From Elysia crispata (taxonomy: Eukaryota > Mollusca > Gastropoda > Plakobranchidae): a stretch of DNA of 64,000 nt. The stretch covers positions 32,501 through 96,500 of the forward strand of contig JAWDGP010000881.1 in the NCBI GenBank assembly GCA_033675545.1, given 5' to 3'. A program made the translations under genes and the position numbers. Below the pieces are notes generated by a model that did no database searches, was not told where the DNA came from, and saw only the letters and a program-made list of their open reading frames with translations. Positions 29,301 to 39,646 of the stretch are shown here, one piece after another (position 1 is the first letter of the stretch; every line of letters starts with the position of its first letter).

Positions 29301-30979
29301 TTATGGAATATCAACTGATATGATGGTCATAAAATTAGAGGGATCCAGATCAAGAAACTTGCAAAATTTAATGTACTATTTTCAGCTTGATTTGCTTCAA
29401 CATATTCAATAGTTTTGTTTGTGTTTTTGCTTTTTTTTTTTTTTTACATATTCTAATAGTAGAACTGTATGCCAAACATGTTAAGTGCTGAGTGAATTTG
29501 ATTAGTATGGAGATGGCATATAAAATGCTGAAGGTTTATGTATTTGCTGCAGCATACAGTTGATTTTTTTTAAAGACCTGTATAGAATTTTTTCTGTTTT
29601 CCAGTGTTATCCTGGGATGGTGGCAAAAATCATTTGGATAAAGAGTTACAGGCCGAACGTGCTGCTAGTAAACGCCATTGGTCAGATGAGTACAACCAGG
29701 AGATTGATGCTGGCAAAGTAAAGCACTGTTTCTTCATTTTTTTTTCTACTTGTGTGTCATAGAAAGGCTCGTTGTCCTTTTGGACCAAACTACTTAATTC
29801 AGATCTAAATTTTGGTTTTGCAAAATAAGATAGACGTAATTTTTTTATAAATAAAAAAAGCAAAATTTATTATGGTGAATATCTTTAGTTCTTGTTTGGA
29901 ACAATGATTTTATGATTTAGCATAAGTCATAATTTTGAAAAGCTTTTAAGGCTTTTAAGGCTCTTAAAGTTACATATAGTTGTTTATGGGCATATTTTAA
30001 AGGGAAAGAGTGTTGTGGTGGGATGGGTTGAGAATGATCAATGGCATTATACCTAAAATATATCTTTTTTATTTTCAAAAGCACCCTATATTTATATTGG
30101 TCTTTAACAGGTGAAAAAGGTGAAAAAACACAAGTACGACTCTGACTTCCACAGCGACAATCAATTTCAGAAGTATCACCAATACCAGACTGATATGGCA
30201 AAAGAAAAGGTTAGTCATGTTTTGAGAAGATACTAGTAGAGTGAACAGCACTTTGATTTGGATTTTTAAATAGGATGACAAAAGTGTTTTCCATGACTAT
30301 TTTAAGTTGAATATTGTATATTGCAGTATTAACTTTTTACTTGTGTGTTGATGACATCCATAGAGGAAAGAAAATATGTTGTATGTTAGGAAAAATATTG
30401 AGCTTTGTAGTAACGACAGTTTTCAGAATAACCTTTAAGACACATGGTGATATGCACAGTTAAGCATAAGTCAGAATTTTTAATCGAGGGAGTCATTTGT
30501 TGAAATGAAAATTTCCTGAGTCAGTAAAGTTGAGATACCATTTAGGACATTGGACCTATACCAACCCAATATGGACAAACCAGAACAATAAGCACTACAC
30601 CACAGTCATTCATTTACTTTACTAAATGCAGTCTGTTCATCATTGAAAATTTGTTTTGCATTCTTTAGAGCATAAATTTTACTTTTTTTCCTTTTTGTTG
30701 ATGAGAAACTTAATATCTTGTTCCTTTGAAACATCAAATTTTTTTTTAATGGTTTTTGAAAATCCCTGATTTTAAACTTACAACTGAATAATTCTAGTGC
30801 AGGGATATATCAGATTGGATGAACACCTACTATCAGCAGAAACTAAATAGTTTTTCCTTTTTGTTTCCCTATGTTTTCAGCACAGAGATCATAACTATCA
30901 CCAGCACTTTGATCATCACAATCACAACAGCTGGTACAGAAAGAATGGAAGAGACAGATACAAAAACTCATCTCATTAA
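10144..30979 (+). CDS. USP36: Ubiquitin-specific protease 36 (deubiquitinase), complete
   Basis: Coding exons: 10144-10426, 12646-12873, 13105-13215, 13660-13762, 16201-16268, 16631-16701, 17637-17719, 17950-18027, 18715-18808, 19330-19455, 20271-20426, 20819-20891, 23281-24345, 27362-28090, 28676-28828, 29605-29717, 30111-30209, 30881-30979. All junctions are GT/AG and every phase matches, giving 1243 residues (human about 1123). USP36 is a nucleolar cysteine protease that removes ubiquitin from ribosome-biogenesis proteins and MYC. The Cys box [15 protein letters not shown] (Cys143), QEDAHEFLR, the CxxC pairs 267/270 and 314/317, the His box HGHYY (His396), MNDS (Asn412/Asp413) and AYVLFYARI (to 437) define the catalytic domain at about 134-437. 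A Ser/Lys-rich tail follows, ending in the family-specific TWDG, SWDG and [14 protein letters not shown] motifs, then a His-rich end. Family-specific text in the Cys box and tail favours USP36 (USP36/USP42 group) over other USPs. Confidence 0.95.
10718..12287. mobile_element. piggyBac-type non-autonomous element (TTAA target)
   Basis: TTAA at 10718-10721 is followed by CCCTCATCCTGC. At the other end, GCAGGAGTAGGG is followed by TTAA at 12284-12287. The ends are inverted repeats (10 of 12 bases match) flanked by TTAA, the hallmark of piggyBac transposons. The 1562-bp interior has no long transposase ORF, so it is non-autonomous or decayed. It occupies most of the intron between the first two coding exons of USP36. 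Confidence 0.7.
12646..12873 (+). CDS. USP36: USP36 exon with the catalytic cysteine box
   Basis: This exon begins one base into codon 95 and ends one base into the next Cys codon (donor GTAGGA). It encodes the linker [18 protein letters not shown], then [20 protein letters not shown] with the nucleophile Cys143. The Gln and Asn that usually complete the oxyanion hole of USP proteases are present just upstream and downstream. It is the exon most useful for judging activity, and nothing in it is altered. Confidence 0.93.
12874..13659 (+). other. Short USP36 introns around exon 13105-13215
   Basis: Two short AT-rich introns (12874-13104, 13216-13659) with normal GT/AG ends flank the exon encoding [15 protein letters not shown]. 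No other feature is visible. Confidence 0.7.
14263..14301. repeat. (AT)n microsatellite
   Basis: About 39 bases of alternating AT in the USP36 intron 13763-16200, just left of the retrotransposon remnant. Confidence 0.95.
14500..15575 (+). mobile_element. Non-LTR retrotransposon 3' remnant with restriction-like endonuclease
   Basis: The plus strand holds successive broken reading frames: an acidic/basic stretch at 14620-14907 ([30 protein letters not shown]), then [20 protein letters not shown] near 15005-15070, a Cys/His knuckle, then [10 protein letters not shown] and VELTAPY near 15325-15400, then, after a frameshift, [17 protein letters not shown] and [11 protein letters not shown] up to a stop at about 15572. 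Cys-x2-Cys, His and Cys followed by a PD-(D/E)xK-type fold (RPD, here RPG; ELT; GY-x-P-EVGARGF) is the tail of retrotransposons with a restriction-like endonuclease (R2/NeSL-type clades). The RPD aspartate is lost and several stops and frameshifts are present, so it is dead. It lies in a USP36 intron in the sense direction. Confidence 0.7.
15660..15895 (+). mobile_element. tRNA-derived SINE
   Basis: AGTTGGTGAAGTGGTATAGTG at the left resembles a tRNA 5' half with an A box (TGGTGAAGTGG), and GAGTTCTAATCCTGG about 40 bases later matches a degenerate B box (GTTCRANNCC). A unique non-tRNA body of about 150 bases follows. It is not a functional tRNA: the stems do not pair over the whole cloverleaf. 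The right boundary is approximate. It is next to the retrotransposon remnant in the same USP36 intron. Confidence 0.6.
16702..17636 (+). other. USP36 intron, AT-rich
   Basis: Intron between the first CxxC exon and the exon starting [10 protein letters not shown]. It has a T-rich right half and a short CA run near 17500. No transposon or gene is recognised. Confidence 0.7.
19330..19455 (+). CDS. USP36: USP36 exon with the catalytic histidine box
   Basis: Phase 0 at both ends, 42 codons (374-415). It encodes [21 protein letters not shown] with catalytic His396, and WYCMNDSV with Asn412 and Asp413, the third-residue candidates. The next exon (20271-20426) completes the fold with [11 protein letters not shown] and then turns hydrophilic. 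Confidence 0.93.
19456..20270 (+). other. USP36 intron after the His-box exon
   Basis: Normal GTAAGT donor and CCACAG acceptor. AT-rich, with an A-run near 20075. I see nothing else in it. Confidence 0.7.
20892..23280 (+). other. Long USP36 intron before the long exon
   Basis: Intron of 2.4 kb with donor GTGGGA and acceptor TTTCTTAG. It contains the short inverted-repeat element at 21383-21762. The stretch 22100-22720 is less AT-rich and may be another old repeat, but I could not find its ends. Confidence 0.65.
21383..21762. mobile_element. Short inverted-repeat element (MITE-like), 380 bp
   Basis: The left end reads CATAGCTGCCAACC and the right end reads GGTTGGCAACTATG-like (AGTTGGCAACTATG at 21749-21762), so the ends are inverted repeats of about 14 bases with one or two mismatches. 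No ORF is present. This is the structure of a miniature inverted-repeat DNA transposon. The superfamily is not clear and I cannot see a certain target duplication. Confidence 0.55.
23281..24345 (+). CDS. USP36: USP36 long exon, disordered Ser/Pro/Gln linker
   Basis: The largest exon, 355 codons. It is rich in Ser, Pro, Thr, Gln and Asn with a short acidic run ([12 protein letters not shown]) and a Gln-rich block near [10 protein letters not shown]. There is no globular domain. Human USP36 also has a long low-complexity region between catalytic domain and tail. Several SP and TP pairs could be phosphorylated by proline-directed kinases. The apparent ORFs on the opposite strand here are composition shadows. 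Confidence 0.9.
24395..24556. repeat. 162-bp element with perfect 15-bp inverted ends
   Basis: ACCTGGGGCTTTTGC at 24395-24409 is the exact reverse complement of GCAAAAGCCCCAGGT at 24542-24556. The short spacing and lack of ORF suggest a MITE or a foldback element. It begins 50 bases into the intron that follows the long USP36 exon. Confidence 0.6.
24557..27361 (+). other. USP36 intron, AT-rich, no gene seen
   Basis: The rest of the 3-kb intron between the long exon and the Lys/Arg-rich exon. It has T-runs and a CT/TA patch near 27035-27064. Small ORFs at 25817 and 26974 have no domain character. Confidence 0.65.
27362..28090 (+). CDS. USP36: USP36 exon rich in Lys/Arg/Ser, likely nucleolar targeting
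   Basis: 243 codons ending at donor GTAATT. After a neutral start it carries [31 protein letters not shown], then Ser/Asp repeats ([19 protein letters not shown]) and another KRKK patch. Clustered Lys/Arg stretches are typical nucleolar localisation signals and match the known nucleolar site of USP36. Acidic Ser patches look like CK2 sites. Targeting is inferred from composition. Confidence 0.88.
28091..29604 (+). other. USP36 introns around exon 28676-28828
   Basis: Two AT-rich introns (28091-28675 and 28829-29604) flank the exon that encodes [13 protein letters not shown] to the TTWDGS motif. No transposon is recognised. Confidence 0.65.
29605..30979 (+). CDS. USP36: USP36 last three exons, conserved C-terminal motif
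   Basis: Exons 29605-29717, 30111-30209 and 30881-30979 encode [27 protein letters not shown] and a terminal His/Tyr-rich stretch ending SSH before TAA. Human USP36 ends with related LTWDGE, WDEEFDRGKEKKIKK and RRNF-type residues, so this is a family signature rather than generic basic tail. Only 32 residues lie in the last exon. Confidence 0.88.
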
Positions 30980-33900
30980 ATTCGTTGATCTGAAACTGTG
31001 CCCTTAATTAAACAACATGAGCAACAGAGAGATGCGGACATCAGCTTTTCAATTCTATTACAGATATTATCATATCTCCATTACTAAAAAGTTGTTTTAG
31101 AGCTTCTATGTTGGAGTCTTAATCTAAGAAAGTTGAAAATCTGGAACATAGATGTTTCTGAGAGCTGGGATGGGATGGTTTTTGAGATCATATCGATACA
31201 TTACAGATATGATCATATCTCCATTACTAAAAAGTTGTTTTAGAGCTTCTATGTTTGAGTCTTAAGCTAAGAAAGTTGAAAATCTGGAACATAGATGTTT
31301 CTGAGAGCTGGAATGGGATGGTTTTTGAGATCATATCAATACATTGTTATGGCTTTCCTTAGGAGTGATTTTTTTTATCTTTCTTTTATTACAGTGCTAC
31401 TTGGCTCTTTGAAATGAGCCGAGAAGGTGATACAAAGAACTACCCAACCTTTGAAAAAGGAAGTAAACCAATGGTATGGTATTCATAATCATGCCTGAAA
31501 ATAATTGTTACTTTTAATATCACCATTGTTATTTTTTTTTTCAACAGCATCATTGTTCATTCACTACATTTGAACCTGAGCAGCAAAATCAGTGTTTTAG
31601 TTGCTGATCAGCAAAGCTATGTTTTTATAGCAACATGTATATAATTGCAATCTATGCTCAAGACTTCCATTTGATATGAATTTTGTAAAGTGGAAAGAGT
31701 TACATTTGTTTTGTTTGTGGTTTTTTTTTTTTTTCAATTTCTTCTATGATTATTTAGCACAATGTAATGATTCACGCATCCCTTATGAGTGACATTGATT
31801 GCTGTGTTATAATTATTCTTTGGTGAACTACACTGATCTGGGAAGAAAAAATTCAACTTTACAGGAATTGATGGTTTTTGGTCTCTATAATCATTATAAT
31901 ATGTGTAGAAATACATTCAAAAATTACTGATCAAATCAGTATAAAATAAATTGACACGTGCATGAAATCTTGCATTTTAAGTGCCATCAACTACCGGTAT
32001 TTGCAAATTATTGATTTCAACCAAATTGTAAAGTCAGCAGCCTATTTACAGGAGAAGCTCATAGGCCAATTCATTTTAGATTTGTCAGATCAAGTATTGT
32101 GTACCTGTAGTTTTATATAGTGAGTCACAAAACATAAGAACCTTAAGTTTTATACTTTAACTTAAAGCTTTTTCAAGTGTGATTGGTAATCTTTTAGAAG
32201 ATTAATGGAAATGAAATTTATGGGTTGGTTCAACAGGCCTGCTCTCTACACTACATATTTTACTTTTTCCTTTTTTTTTTTCTGTTTTGTTTTGATAAAT
32301 TCAATTTTTTATTGATAATTAATTTTAAGATGCATTGTACCATTCTTTTTTTTTTTTAATTTTCTTTATTTCTGTTTATTGTCTTGTTCTGACACTGTTT
32401 TGTCAACATAATCCTGGCTGCTCACACCATGAAGCCAGCTAAAAAAACAACAGTGGCGAATATACATTTCCTGGTCATAAGAATAAAAACTAAAAAAAAA
32501 GAACTAAGTAATGGTCAAATGGGACCTCGGCTTGGTTTTCATATGGATTTTTCATTGAAAAATTTTGTTTCATTTTTATTTTATTGTTTTTAAACATTTG
32601 AAAGAGTGTGGCACAAGACTTAATATGTATGACTTCTTCTTCCTCTTCTTTTCTTGTTCCTTTGCAACCTGTTTATTCTCTAAGCAAATGTTATGCAAAA
32701 TGCTTTGTAAGATTATAATATTCTATAAATGGCAAAATAGCATATCCTCTTAAATTAAGACAAGATGGTGCAATTTATTGGAAGGTGGGGAGACACAAAG
32801 TAAGATAGAGAGAGAGAGGATGAATGATATGTTACTTTATGAAACTGGGATTTAAAAAGTTTTAATTACAAGCATTTATTTTATTCCATGTAGGAATAGT
32901 CTCCTTATGATCCATGAAATAAGTTCAGTTAATTAAAAATTGGCTAATGGGGATGCATGATGGGAGGAAAAAATGTGATTTTTTTTTTATATGAAATTAC
33001 TTTGAAAAGCTGAGAGTGTTTTTTTCTCTTAAACAGTTTGTTCATCACAAAACTTATTCTATGTCAAGTTTTCAATTTATTCGTTTCTAGGTGGCTCAAA
33101 TGGTTTAATACTATGGCCAAAATGGAAACTGCACGTGTTTATATTGAAATATTTTCTACATTTATGGTCTATATCTATTGCAGTCATGTGAAGGTTGCTG
33201 CAAGTGATGATGTAAATGTTTTGATTGTGGTATCACTCACTTCCTTACTAAATGATGCTATGACATTTCTTGCTCCTTCCATTTACCTCAAATTTGTGAT
33301 TGAAAGAGATTCCCAGAGTACTTTGGAGACATTTAACCACAATCTCATAAACGGATGATGCAAGTCTCCTGTAAAACTACAATTTTTTATTTTAATATGC
33401 TCTTTTTAGGCTCTAGATTAGGCCTTTGTAATTCAGGGTTCACAGAATAGAAATTGTTGACCACCATTATTAGTTTAGAAAACAGGGACATATTTGTAAT
33501 TTCCAGACTCATCCTTACAATAGTATCCATACTTGCCTCTTGACGCACTCACATACCAAGAGAGTTATCTTTGTATTCCAAGAAACATGCTCCACAGTGA
33601 CATTTTGTCATAGTTGCAGTCTCTAAAAATATTTGGTTTTTAGGAATAAAAATGGGTATGACCCAAAAAGTCAGGATTGGTAATGGCTTTTGTCCTGCTC
33701 TTTTTGCTTTATCTGCGGGATAATCAGTTGTTTTGATATGCTTGCTGGTAAGGTTTGTTGCATTTCCAAATTTTTTTTTTTTAAGTAAATGAAGCAAATG
33801 AAATTTATCATTAATACAAAAGCCGTCAGCCACAATTAGTATCTTTTCATAGAATGAAAAAAAATTTCTGATGCTCACCTCTCCCCCTGTACAGAGCTTA

Positions 33901-34180
33901 GTACGAAGCAATTAAGCCTCTAAAATTATATTTGAGATTTGCTTATTTTTTGTGGCATTTCCCAAATTACTGATGTCTCATAAATCTCTGATTCGAGGTA
34001 GGAAGACAGACTTAAGATGGATGAAGCATCTGTTCTCAAAATGAATTTTCCATTGTTGGTACAAAACATCTAATATTGCATGGAAGGTTTTATCTTTCCA
34101 GCCTCATCTTGTTGTATATCTAATTGATGATGCTTTTTCTTTCCAGACATATTGGATCAATGTAATTGATGGTACCATCC
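30980..34180 (+). other. 3' flank of USP36, probably including its 3' UTR
   Basis: AT-rich sequence after the USP36 stop. An AATAAA occurs at 31945-31950 and others lie further on, so the transcript end cannot be fixed. A 143-bp tandem duplication is at 31061-31346. An exon-like piece (TATTACAG acceptor, then about 78 bases and a GTATGG donor) lies near 31395-31473, without an ORF that fits the preceding phase. ORF 33038-33358 is hydrophobic and AT-driven and looks like chance. Confidence 0.5.
31061..31346. repeat. 143-bp tandem duplication
   Basis: Two head-to-tail copies, 31061-31203 and 31204-31346, differing at only a few bases (for example GGAGTC versus TGAGTC). The near-identity indicates a recent duplication, and it lies in the likely 3' untranslated region of USP36. 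Confidence 0.85.
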
Positions 34181-34184
34181 GAGT

Positions 34185-35655
34185 TTAATTTATGGGCCCG
34201 TGGCTTCTTCTTCTTCTTTGCGTTCCCGGTCATGTCAAAATTCCAGCCTCCTCAAGGAAGCTGCTGGTTTGTTCAAGGCTGGCTAGTGAGCCCCAAAGTT
34301 TGTTATCTAGGTTGCTAGGTGTTGGCCATGCATGGCCTCTAGCAGATTCAAAAACAGGACAGCCTTGCAGGATGTGGGCAACTATCTGTTCTTCAATCCC
34401 ACAGGTGCACATGGCAGAACTGGCCTTACCGAGTTTTATTAAATCATTAAATGTGCCCTGAATGAGCCATGACCAGTTCTGTTCGAGTGGCCTCCGCTCG
34501 TTGCCAAACCATCAGCCACCTCATTACCCTGTATCTGGCAGTGTGCAGGTATCCACTGTAGGGTCACTTGAGTATTAATTGACGAGAGATTTTTGAGTAT
34601 TTCATGTGTCAGCGCGTCTTTATTCTCTCCTTGTATTGTCTGGAGGGTAGTTAGAGAGTCCGTGAGGATGACAGGGTTTCCCTTACGTGTTTTGTATTTA
34701 TGTGTTGCAGAGCTTTATGGATGGCAATTAGCTCTGCTTTCACATTGGTGCACGTTTCACCAGTAGCATATTGCAGTTTCTCTGACTCGCTGCTTTTTTT
34801 TGTTAGATGTACACTCCAGCTCCACCATTTTTAGTGGCGTCTTCTGCTGAGGCATCTGTATAAATGTGACACTACAGTCGAGTCCGCTTATTTCGAAGTC
34901 ATTCGGATAAATAAATGACTTTGAATTATCCAAAATTCGAGTTATCAGAATACATAGAGAAAGAGAGTTTAAAAAAAATGTTGCCGACAAATCAGGAATA
35001 TCGTACAAGGGGATAGGGAGTGGACCAAACCCCTTTCTCTCTTGTAGCTTTATTGCAGACTCTAGCCTGTAACGTTGGTGGAGACACACACACACACACA
35101 CACAGAATCACGCGCAGAGCATAGCACTACATGTACTTTTTTTCACAAGCCTGGGAAAGTGCTTTCACTGTGACAGAATAAAAAAAATCACGTCAAAATT
35201 GCTTCGAATTAACCGGATCCTTGTTTCAAAATTCGAACTGACATTTTTTTAATATAGCTTAAATAGAGAAATATTCAGTAAAATTAAACGACTTCGAAAT
35301 ATCCAAGAATTCGAACTATCCGGATTCGAATTATTTGGACTCAACTGCAGTTGGTAGAAGGATTTTTAGGGTAAGTTTTTTAAGTTCAATTTCTGTGAGA
35401 TCCGATTTGTTGTGAATACCTGGTATGGTTGTTATGATTGAGGCATTCAAGCTATCTGTACACCTATGGGATATGAGTGGTTCAGGTTGGAGGGAGCTAA
35501 TTTTTATATGTTTATTGGCAATTTCTTCTGAAATGTGGGCCTGTGGCAAAAATATACTTCAGGAAAATGGGATTCAGCATGTATTTTCTTGCTTTCTTTT
35601 AGGAGGTGGATCAAGGAGAAAAGAATTCAAATTTGAATACTGGGTGTGCTGACGA
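34185..35655 (-). mobile_element. Non-LTR retrotransposon remnant with RNase H, interrupted
   Basis: On the minus strand, reading from the right, a lead-in ending ELKKLTLKILLPT is followed by an insertion (34875-35347), then IYTDASAEDATKNGGAGVYI, KAELIAIHKAL, LTDSLTTLQTIQ and TLQWIPAHCQIQGNEVAD. These are the four acidic motifs (TD, E, TDS, VAD) of a ribonuclease H domain. After a frameshift come MCTCGIEEQIVAHILQGCPVF, a C-C-H-C knuckle, and a stop at 34230. RNase H plus a C-terminal knuckle is typical of I- and R1-type non-LTR elements. Frameshifts show it is inactive. It lies between USP36 and the cytohesin gene, in cytohesin orientation. Confidence 0.75.
34873..35349. mobile_element. Nested TA-target DNA transposon, non-autonomous, 473 bp
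   Basis: Left end CAGTCGAGTCCGCTTATTTC at 34875 and right end, reverse complemented, CAGTTGAGTCCAAATAATTC at 35347; inverted repeats of about 26 bases. The left flank is TA and the right is CA, so a TA target with one mutation is likely. AT-rich TTCGAA/ATTCGA words recur inside. No transposase is present. Pogo/Tigger-like or other Tc1/mariner affinity fits the CAG start and TA target. It splits the RNase H reading frame of the surrounding retrotransposon. Confidence 0.7.
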
Positions 35656-38600
35656 TTACTGTGTTATGAACCCCCAACTGAAACCAGTCTTCATTCTCTC
35701 CTTTCATCCTTTGAGGACAATATAAGCTATATATAGCTGTAAGCGGTTACTGACAAGTTATTGAGTAGTAGGGTGTGACTGATAAATTGAACGAAGAGTT
35801 TTACAAGCTCAGACCACCACAATGGATCCAATCACAGCATTGGCAGAACAGTTGTAAATCAAATATACTGTGTGAGAGGTGGAACTTCAGCCCTTTCATT
35901 ACTTTGTTGTTTTTCCCAGAGTGTCTCCTCAGCTTTCAGCCAAGATCTAGTCGAATGAATATCCTCTGATGATTAGGTTTTATTGAGAACCCAAGCTTGT
36001 TCAAATGCTGCCAGTCTGATTCTGTTATCATTGAAATCAAATTGTTGTCGTAAAGAAAGTTTTGTATGAGTACTAGACTGAAACTTCATCATCGCATTGT
36101 AGCATTTTTATGTTTATGCTTTTAAGTAAATTTTATTCCATTGGTAACTTTAAAAGTTCACTGATCACATCACACAATTGCTGACACTTTTCAGACTATA
36201 AGGGCAGATTGTAAGCAAAGTTTTTTTGTTTTGTATTTTACTTTAAACTGATCCTTGAATGTCTTCAGATAAGTCTTATTGAATCATTATGCTGCACTTT
36301 TCAGTATTTGTAAATGGGAGTTGTTTTTTTAAATATGTAATTATTTGTTCAAAAAGAAACCTTCACTAGCTCCAGCCTTCCACATACTTTCTCCAGGACT
36401 CTGGAACTGTTGCAGCAAAGTCTGCCACTGGTTTCATTTTCCTATACAGTATCTGTGTTAATCAATGTGTAAAACGAGAGAGGGACTGTGACAAACCTCT
36501 CAACTAGTGATATGTCTGTGAGCATGCAGCATTATTTATGAACAGTAAAGTGTAAATAGATTACCCAAAAGAACATGGAGTTTTCAGAGTTTTTATTTGT
36601 TGTTGTTCACTTAACTTGATTGGATCAAGATTTCTTTGCTTCAAGAAAATGCTAAGCAGAGACAATTCAGAATGATAAAATCGCTTTTCACTAGTCATTG
36701 TAAGCATTGTGACAAGGCAACACATTCAGTATTTTTGTAGCCTCTATAAACAGCCAATAATGTAATGGCAGTCCAAATAAAATAAATCTTAAAATTAGAA
36801 TTTTCCTTCAGTTTCCAAGGCTGTTGAACTTGGAGAGTTATGATCAGTTGGCCTCGTTTGTTAACTACTGTGTTAACTACTTGATAAAGCTTGTCTTTTC
36901 TCATCCAAATAGTTTGATGTAGAAAAAGACCATTGAAACTGGCTTATTCCCTAAAGTAAACATGAATGATAAGACAGTAAGCCTAGTTTATTGAATAATT
37001 TAAATCAGCTACTGGTCATTAGTGAATTCTTAATGACACTCCCAATTTCTACTTTGCTTATTGAAGAGTGGTGTTACAGTGACAGATGGCACTGCTACCA
37101 CTGACTTAAGGCTGTTGGAACAATGGGTTCAAGCACAGAGGCAATCTACTTTATGATCTGCTTCACATGTGCTTTGCCAACAATAGATCTAAATTCTCTA
37201 GAGAGTTGAGTGAAGACTATTAATACTGAGTTTCAGGCCTTTTTTTTTTCCAAATATTGTTGTGTTTGCACTTCTAGGAGCAACTAAATTCTTCAAAAAT
37301 ATTAATTGAAACACGCTTCAATTGTTCTTAAAAAAGATGCAATTAGGATGGCATATCTAAGCTCAGAACTCAGTCTTGCAGACTTTGGGCTCTGCGTGAG
37401 TGTGCATTGCCCCCTATAAAGCACAAGTATTTCAATAAAGCAGTTACCAGATCATAGATAAAGCTAAGAGCATAGAGCAACAACTTGTAAGAACAGGTTT
37501 TTTTATCTTCCAATAATTTTAACCTGAGGGGATTCATAGACCTGTGAAGGTCGCTCCAGGAATAAACTATGTGGTTAAATCTAGGTGTTAATGTTGCTGT
37601 TCAAACAGCTGAATTGGAGCACTGTTCATCCCTCTTGAGCAGGAATGTCCCAAGTGTGTGCAAACTGAGAGCGGAGAAAAATCAAGTAGGGATGCTGCTT
37701 TGAGCCAAAAATTGCTCTCACCGTGAGTCATTAACATTGAGGACAGTCTAATGGGGTAGGCACACCCAAAGCTGGAAAATGTTTTTAATTCATTTTAAAA
37801 GACATCCACGGTCTCTGTAGATGTTTTCAATGGATTTCTGCCATTATCAAGGTAACTTAGCCACTCATTTTGCCTCATGAGATTCCACTTTTAAGCATAT
37901 GTTATCGCTGCTGCTGATTTTTATGCCACTTAATATTAGTTAAAAATTTGTAATTTTTTTGTAACCAGAATAACAAATTATGAGGCTGCAAGGAATAGAA
38001 AAAGCATCATGGCAGCAAAAGGTTAAACAGTCCTGACAATGCCTAAATACAGTTTGTCTCCTCTTAAACTTCAGGATTGACTCATTCTAAAACTTTTTAA
38101 TGCTCATTTTAAACTCTCTATAAATGAATATTCACTGTTAAGCATATGAAATAGTAAAACAATTTGGTATTGTTAAAATATACACTATAAAATGAATCGC
38201 AAATGAGCATTTTGTGCTTCTGTTGTATCATGTTGTATGCGTGTTGATATGATACAAAAGCAATTGAATATCCATATAGTTTTAATTCAAGATATTTGTT
38301 TAATAAACACAAGCTTTTTTTTCTAGGTGCCTCTCATTCAATCAAACAAAATTCAACTTCTTTGAGGAAGGAGGGGGGGAAGAATTGGAAAGAATATCAT
38401 TATAAGGCACTTTGGTGGAGTATGGTTGTATCATCTGATCAACTTTGTTTCTCTGAGTGGCAAAAAGCATTTTGAGTTGGGCACTGCTTTTCAATTGTTT
38501 TATTCATTCCTTAAAAAATAAATTTCAGGAAAGGAAAACAATTTTATTGTCATCTAAAAAGTTGTGGTTGTACCTTGGATACACTTGCAGTATATGGCAA

Positions 38601-39255
38601 CAAAATTACCCCATACTCTGTAATATGAGATAGACTCAATAATAGCAATGGGAATAATTAAAAAATATAGCTTTAGGCCTCTTGTCATTACCTGTCATTG
38701 CTCTTGGATCTACAGGGTATAAAAATGAGGATCTTTACTTATTCTATTGATAAATTTGACACGTGAGACAACTGCAACAGCATTTTTCATGAGATGATGT
38801 AAAAATTTTGTGCCGCAAAACTGCAGGTTGCACATTTACGGAAATCTCAGGAAGGAATATCATTTCTTGTCACCCTAAAATATTAATTGCATGAAATCTA
38901 TGACAATGAGCAGAGATACTAGCATGGGAAGTAAAAATCTCTTTACATTTTGGGCTCACTGGTCTGTAGGAGGACCACCATGGGATGCATTCAATACAAC
39001 AGAGTATCATTAAAAGTTACACGTTTCCATAATCATTCACAAATGTGACTTTTAAATGTTCAAAATGCAGTCGCTGCTCCTGGCTTAACTTCATTAAAAA
39101 TAATAAATAATGTCACTGATTACTTGAAATGCTAACAATTATCACTCCCATGCTCTTTATGGAATCTGACAGGAAGAGATCGGAAATCTACAACTTGTCC
39201 ACAGAGAATCATCAAACTATTACTAATTTATCATCTTTTCTGTGTACTTGCTAAA
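35656..39255. other. Intergenic, no gene seen
   Basis: AT-rich DNA between the retrotransposon remnant and the 78-bp array. Short ORFs (35775, 36695, 38118) have no recognisable domain. I see no exon, repeat array or transposon protein. Confidence 0.55.
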
Positions 39256-39646
39256 GTCTGAATGCTGGTGTAATGACTGGTTATCTTCCCACCATTGATA
39301 TTTTGCTCACCAGTCTTCTGGCTTAGTTTATTAGTCTGAATGCTGGTTTAATGACTGGTTATCTTCCCACCATTGATATTTTGCTCACCAGTCTTCTGGC
39401 TTAGTTTATTAGTCTGAATGCTGGTTTAATGACTGCTTTATCTTCCCACCACTGATATTTTGCTCACCAGTCTTCTGGCTTAGTTTATTAGTCTGAATGC
39501 TGGTTTAATGACTGCTTATCTTCCCACCACTGATATTTTGCTCACCAGTCTTCTGGCTTAGTTTATTAGTCTGAATGCTGGTTTAATGACTGGTTATCTT
39601 CTCACCATTGATATTTTGCTCACCAGTCTTCTGGCTTAGTTTATTA
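39256..39646. repeat. 78-bp tandem repeat, five copies
   Basis: Units start at 39256, 39334, 39412, 39491 and 39569, each beginning GTCTGAATGCTGG and ending GGCTTAGTTTATTA. Copies differ at only a few positions (GGTTATC versus GCTTTATC; CACCATT versus CACCACT). This is a minisatellite in intergenic DNA. Confidence 0.95.

Noticed and set aside
31395-31473. Possible extra 3' exon (acceptor TATTACAG, donor GTATGG)
   Set aside because: The USP36 stop lies upstream, the in-phase frame stops after five codons, and no domain is seen; it may be a rare untranslated exon.
33038-33358. 106-codon ORF, hydrophobic
   Set aside because: AT-driven composition, no family motif, and no splice or promoter context.
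39256-39646. CRISPR-like regularly spaced repeat
   Set aside because: The whole 78-bp unit repeats head to tail without unique spacers; it is a minisatellite in a eukaryote.
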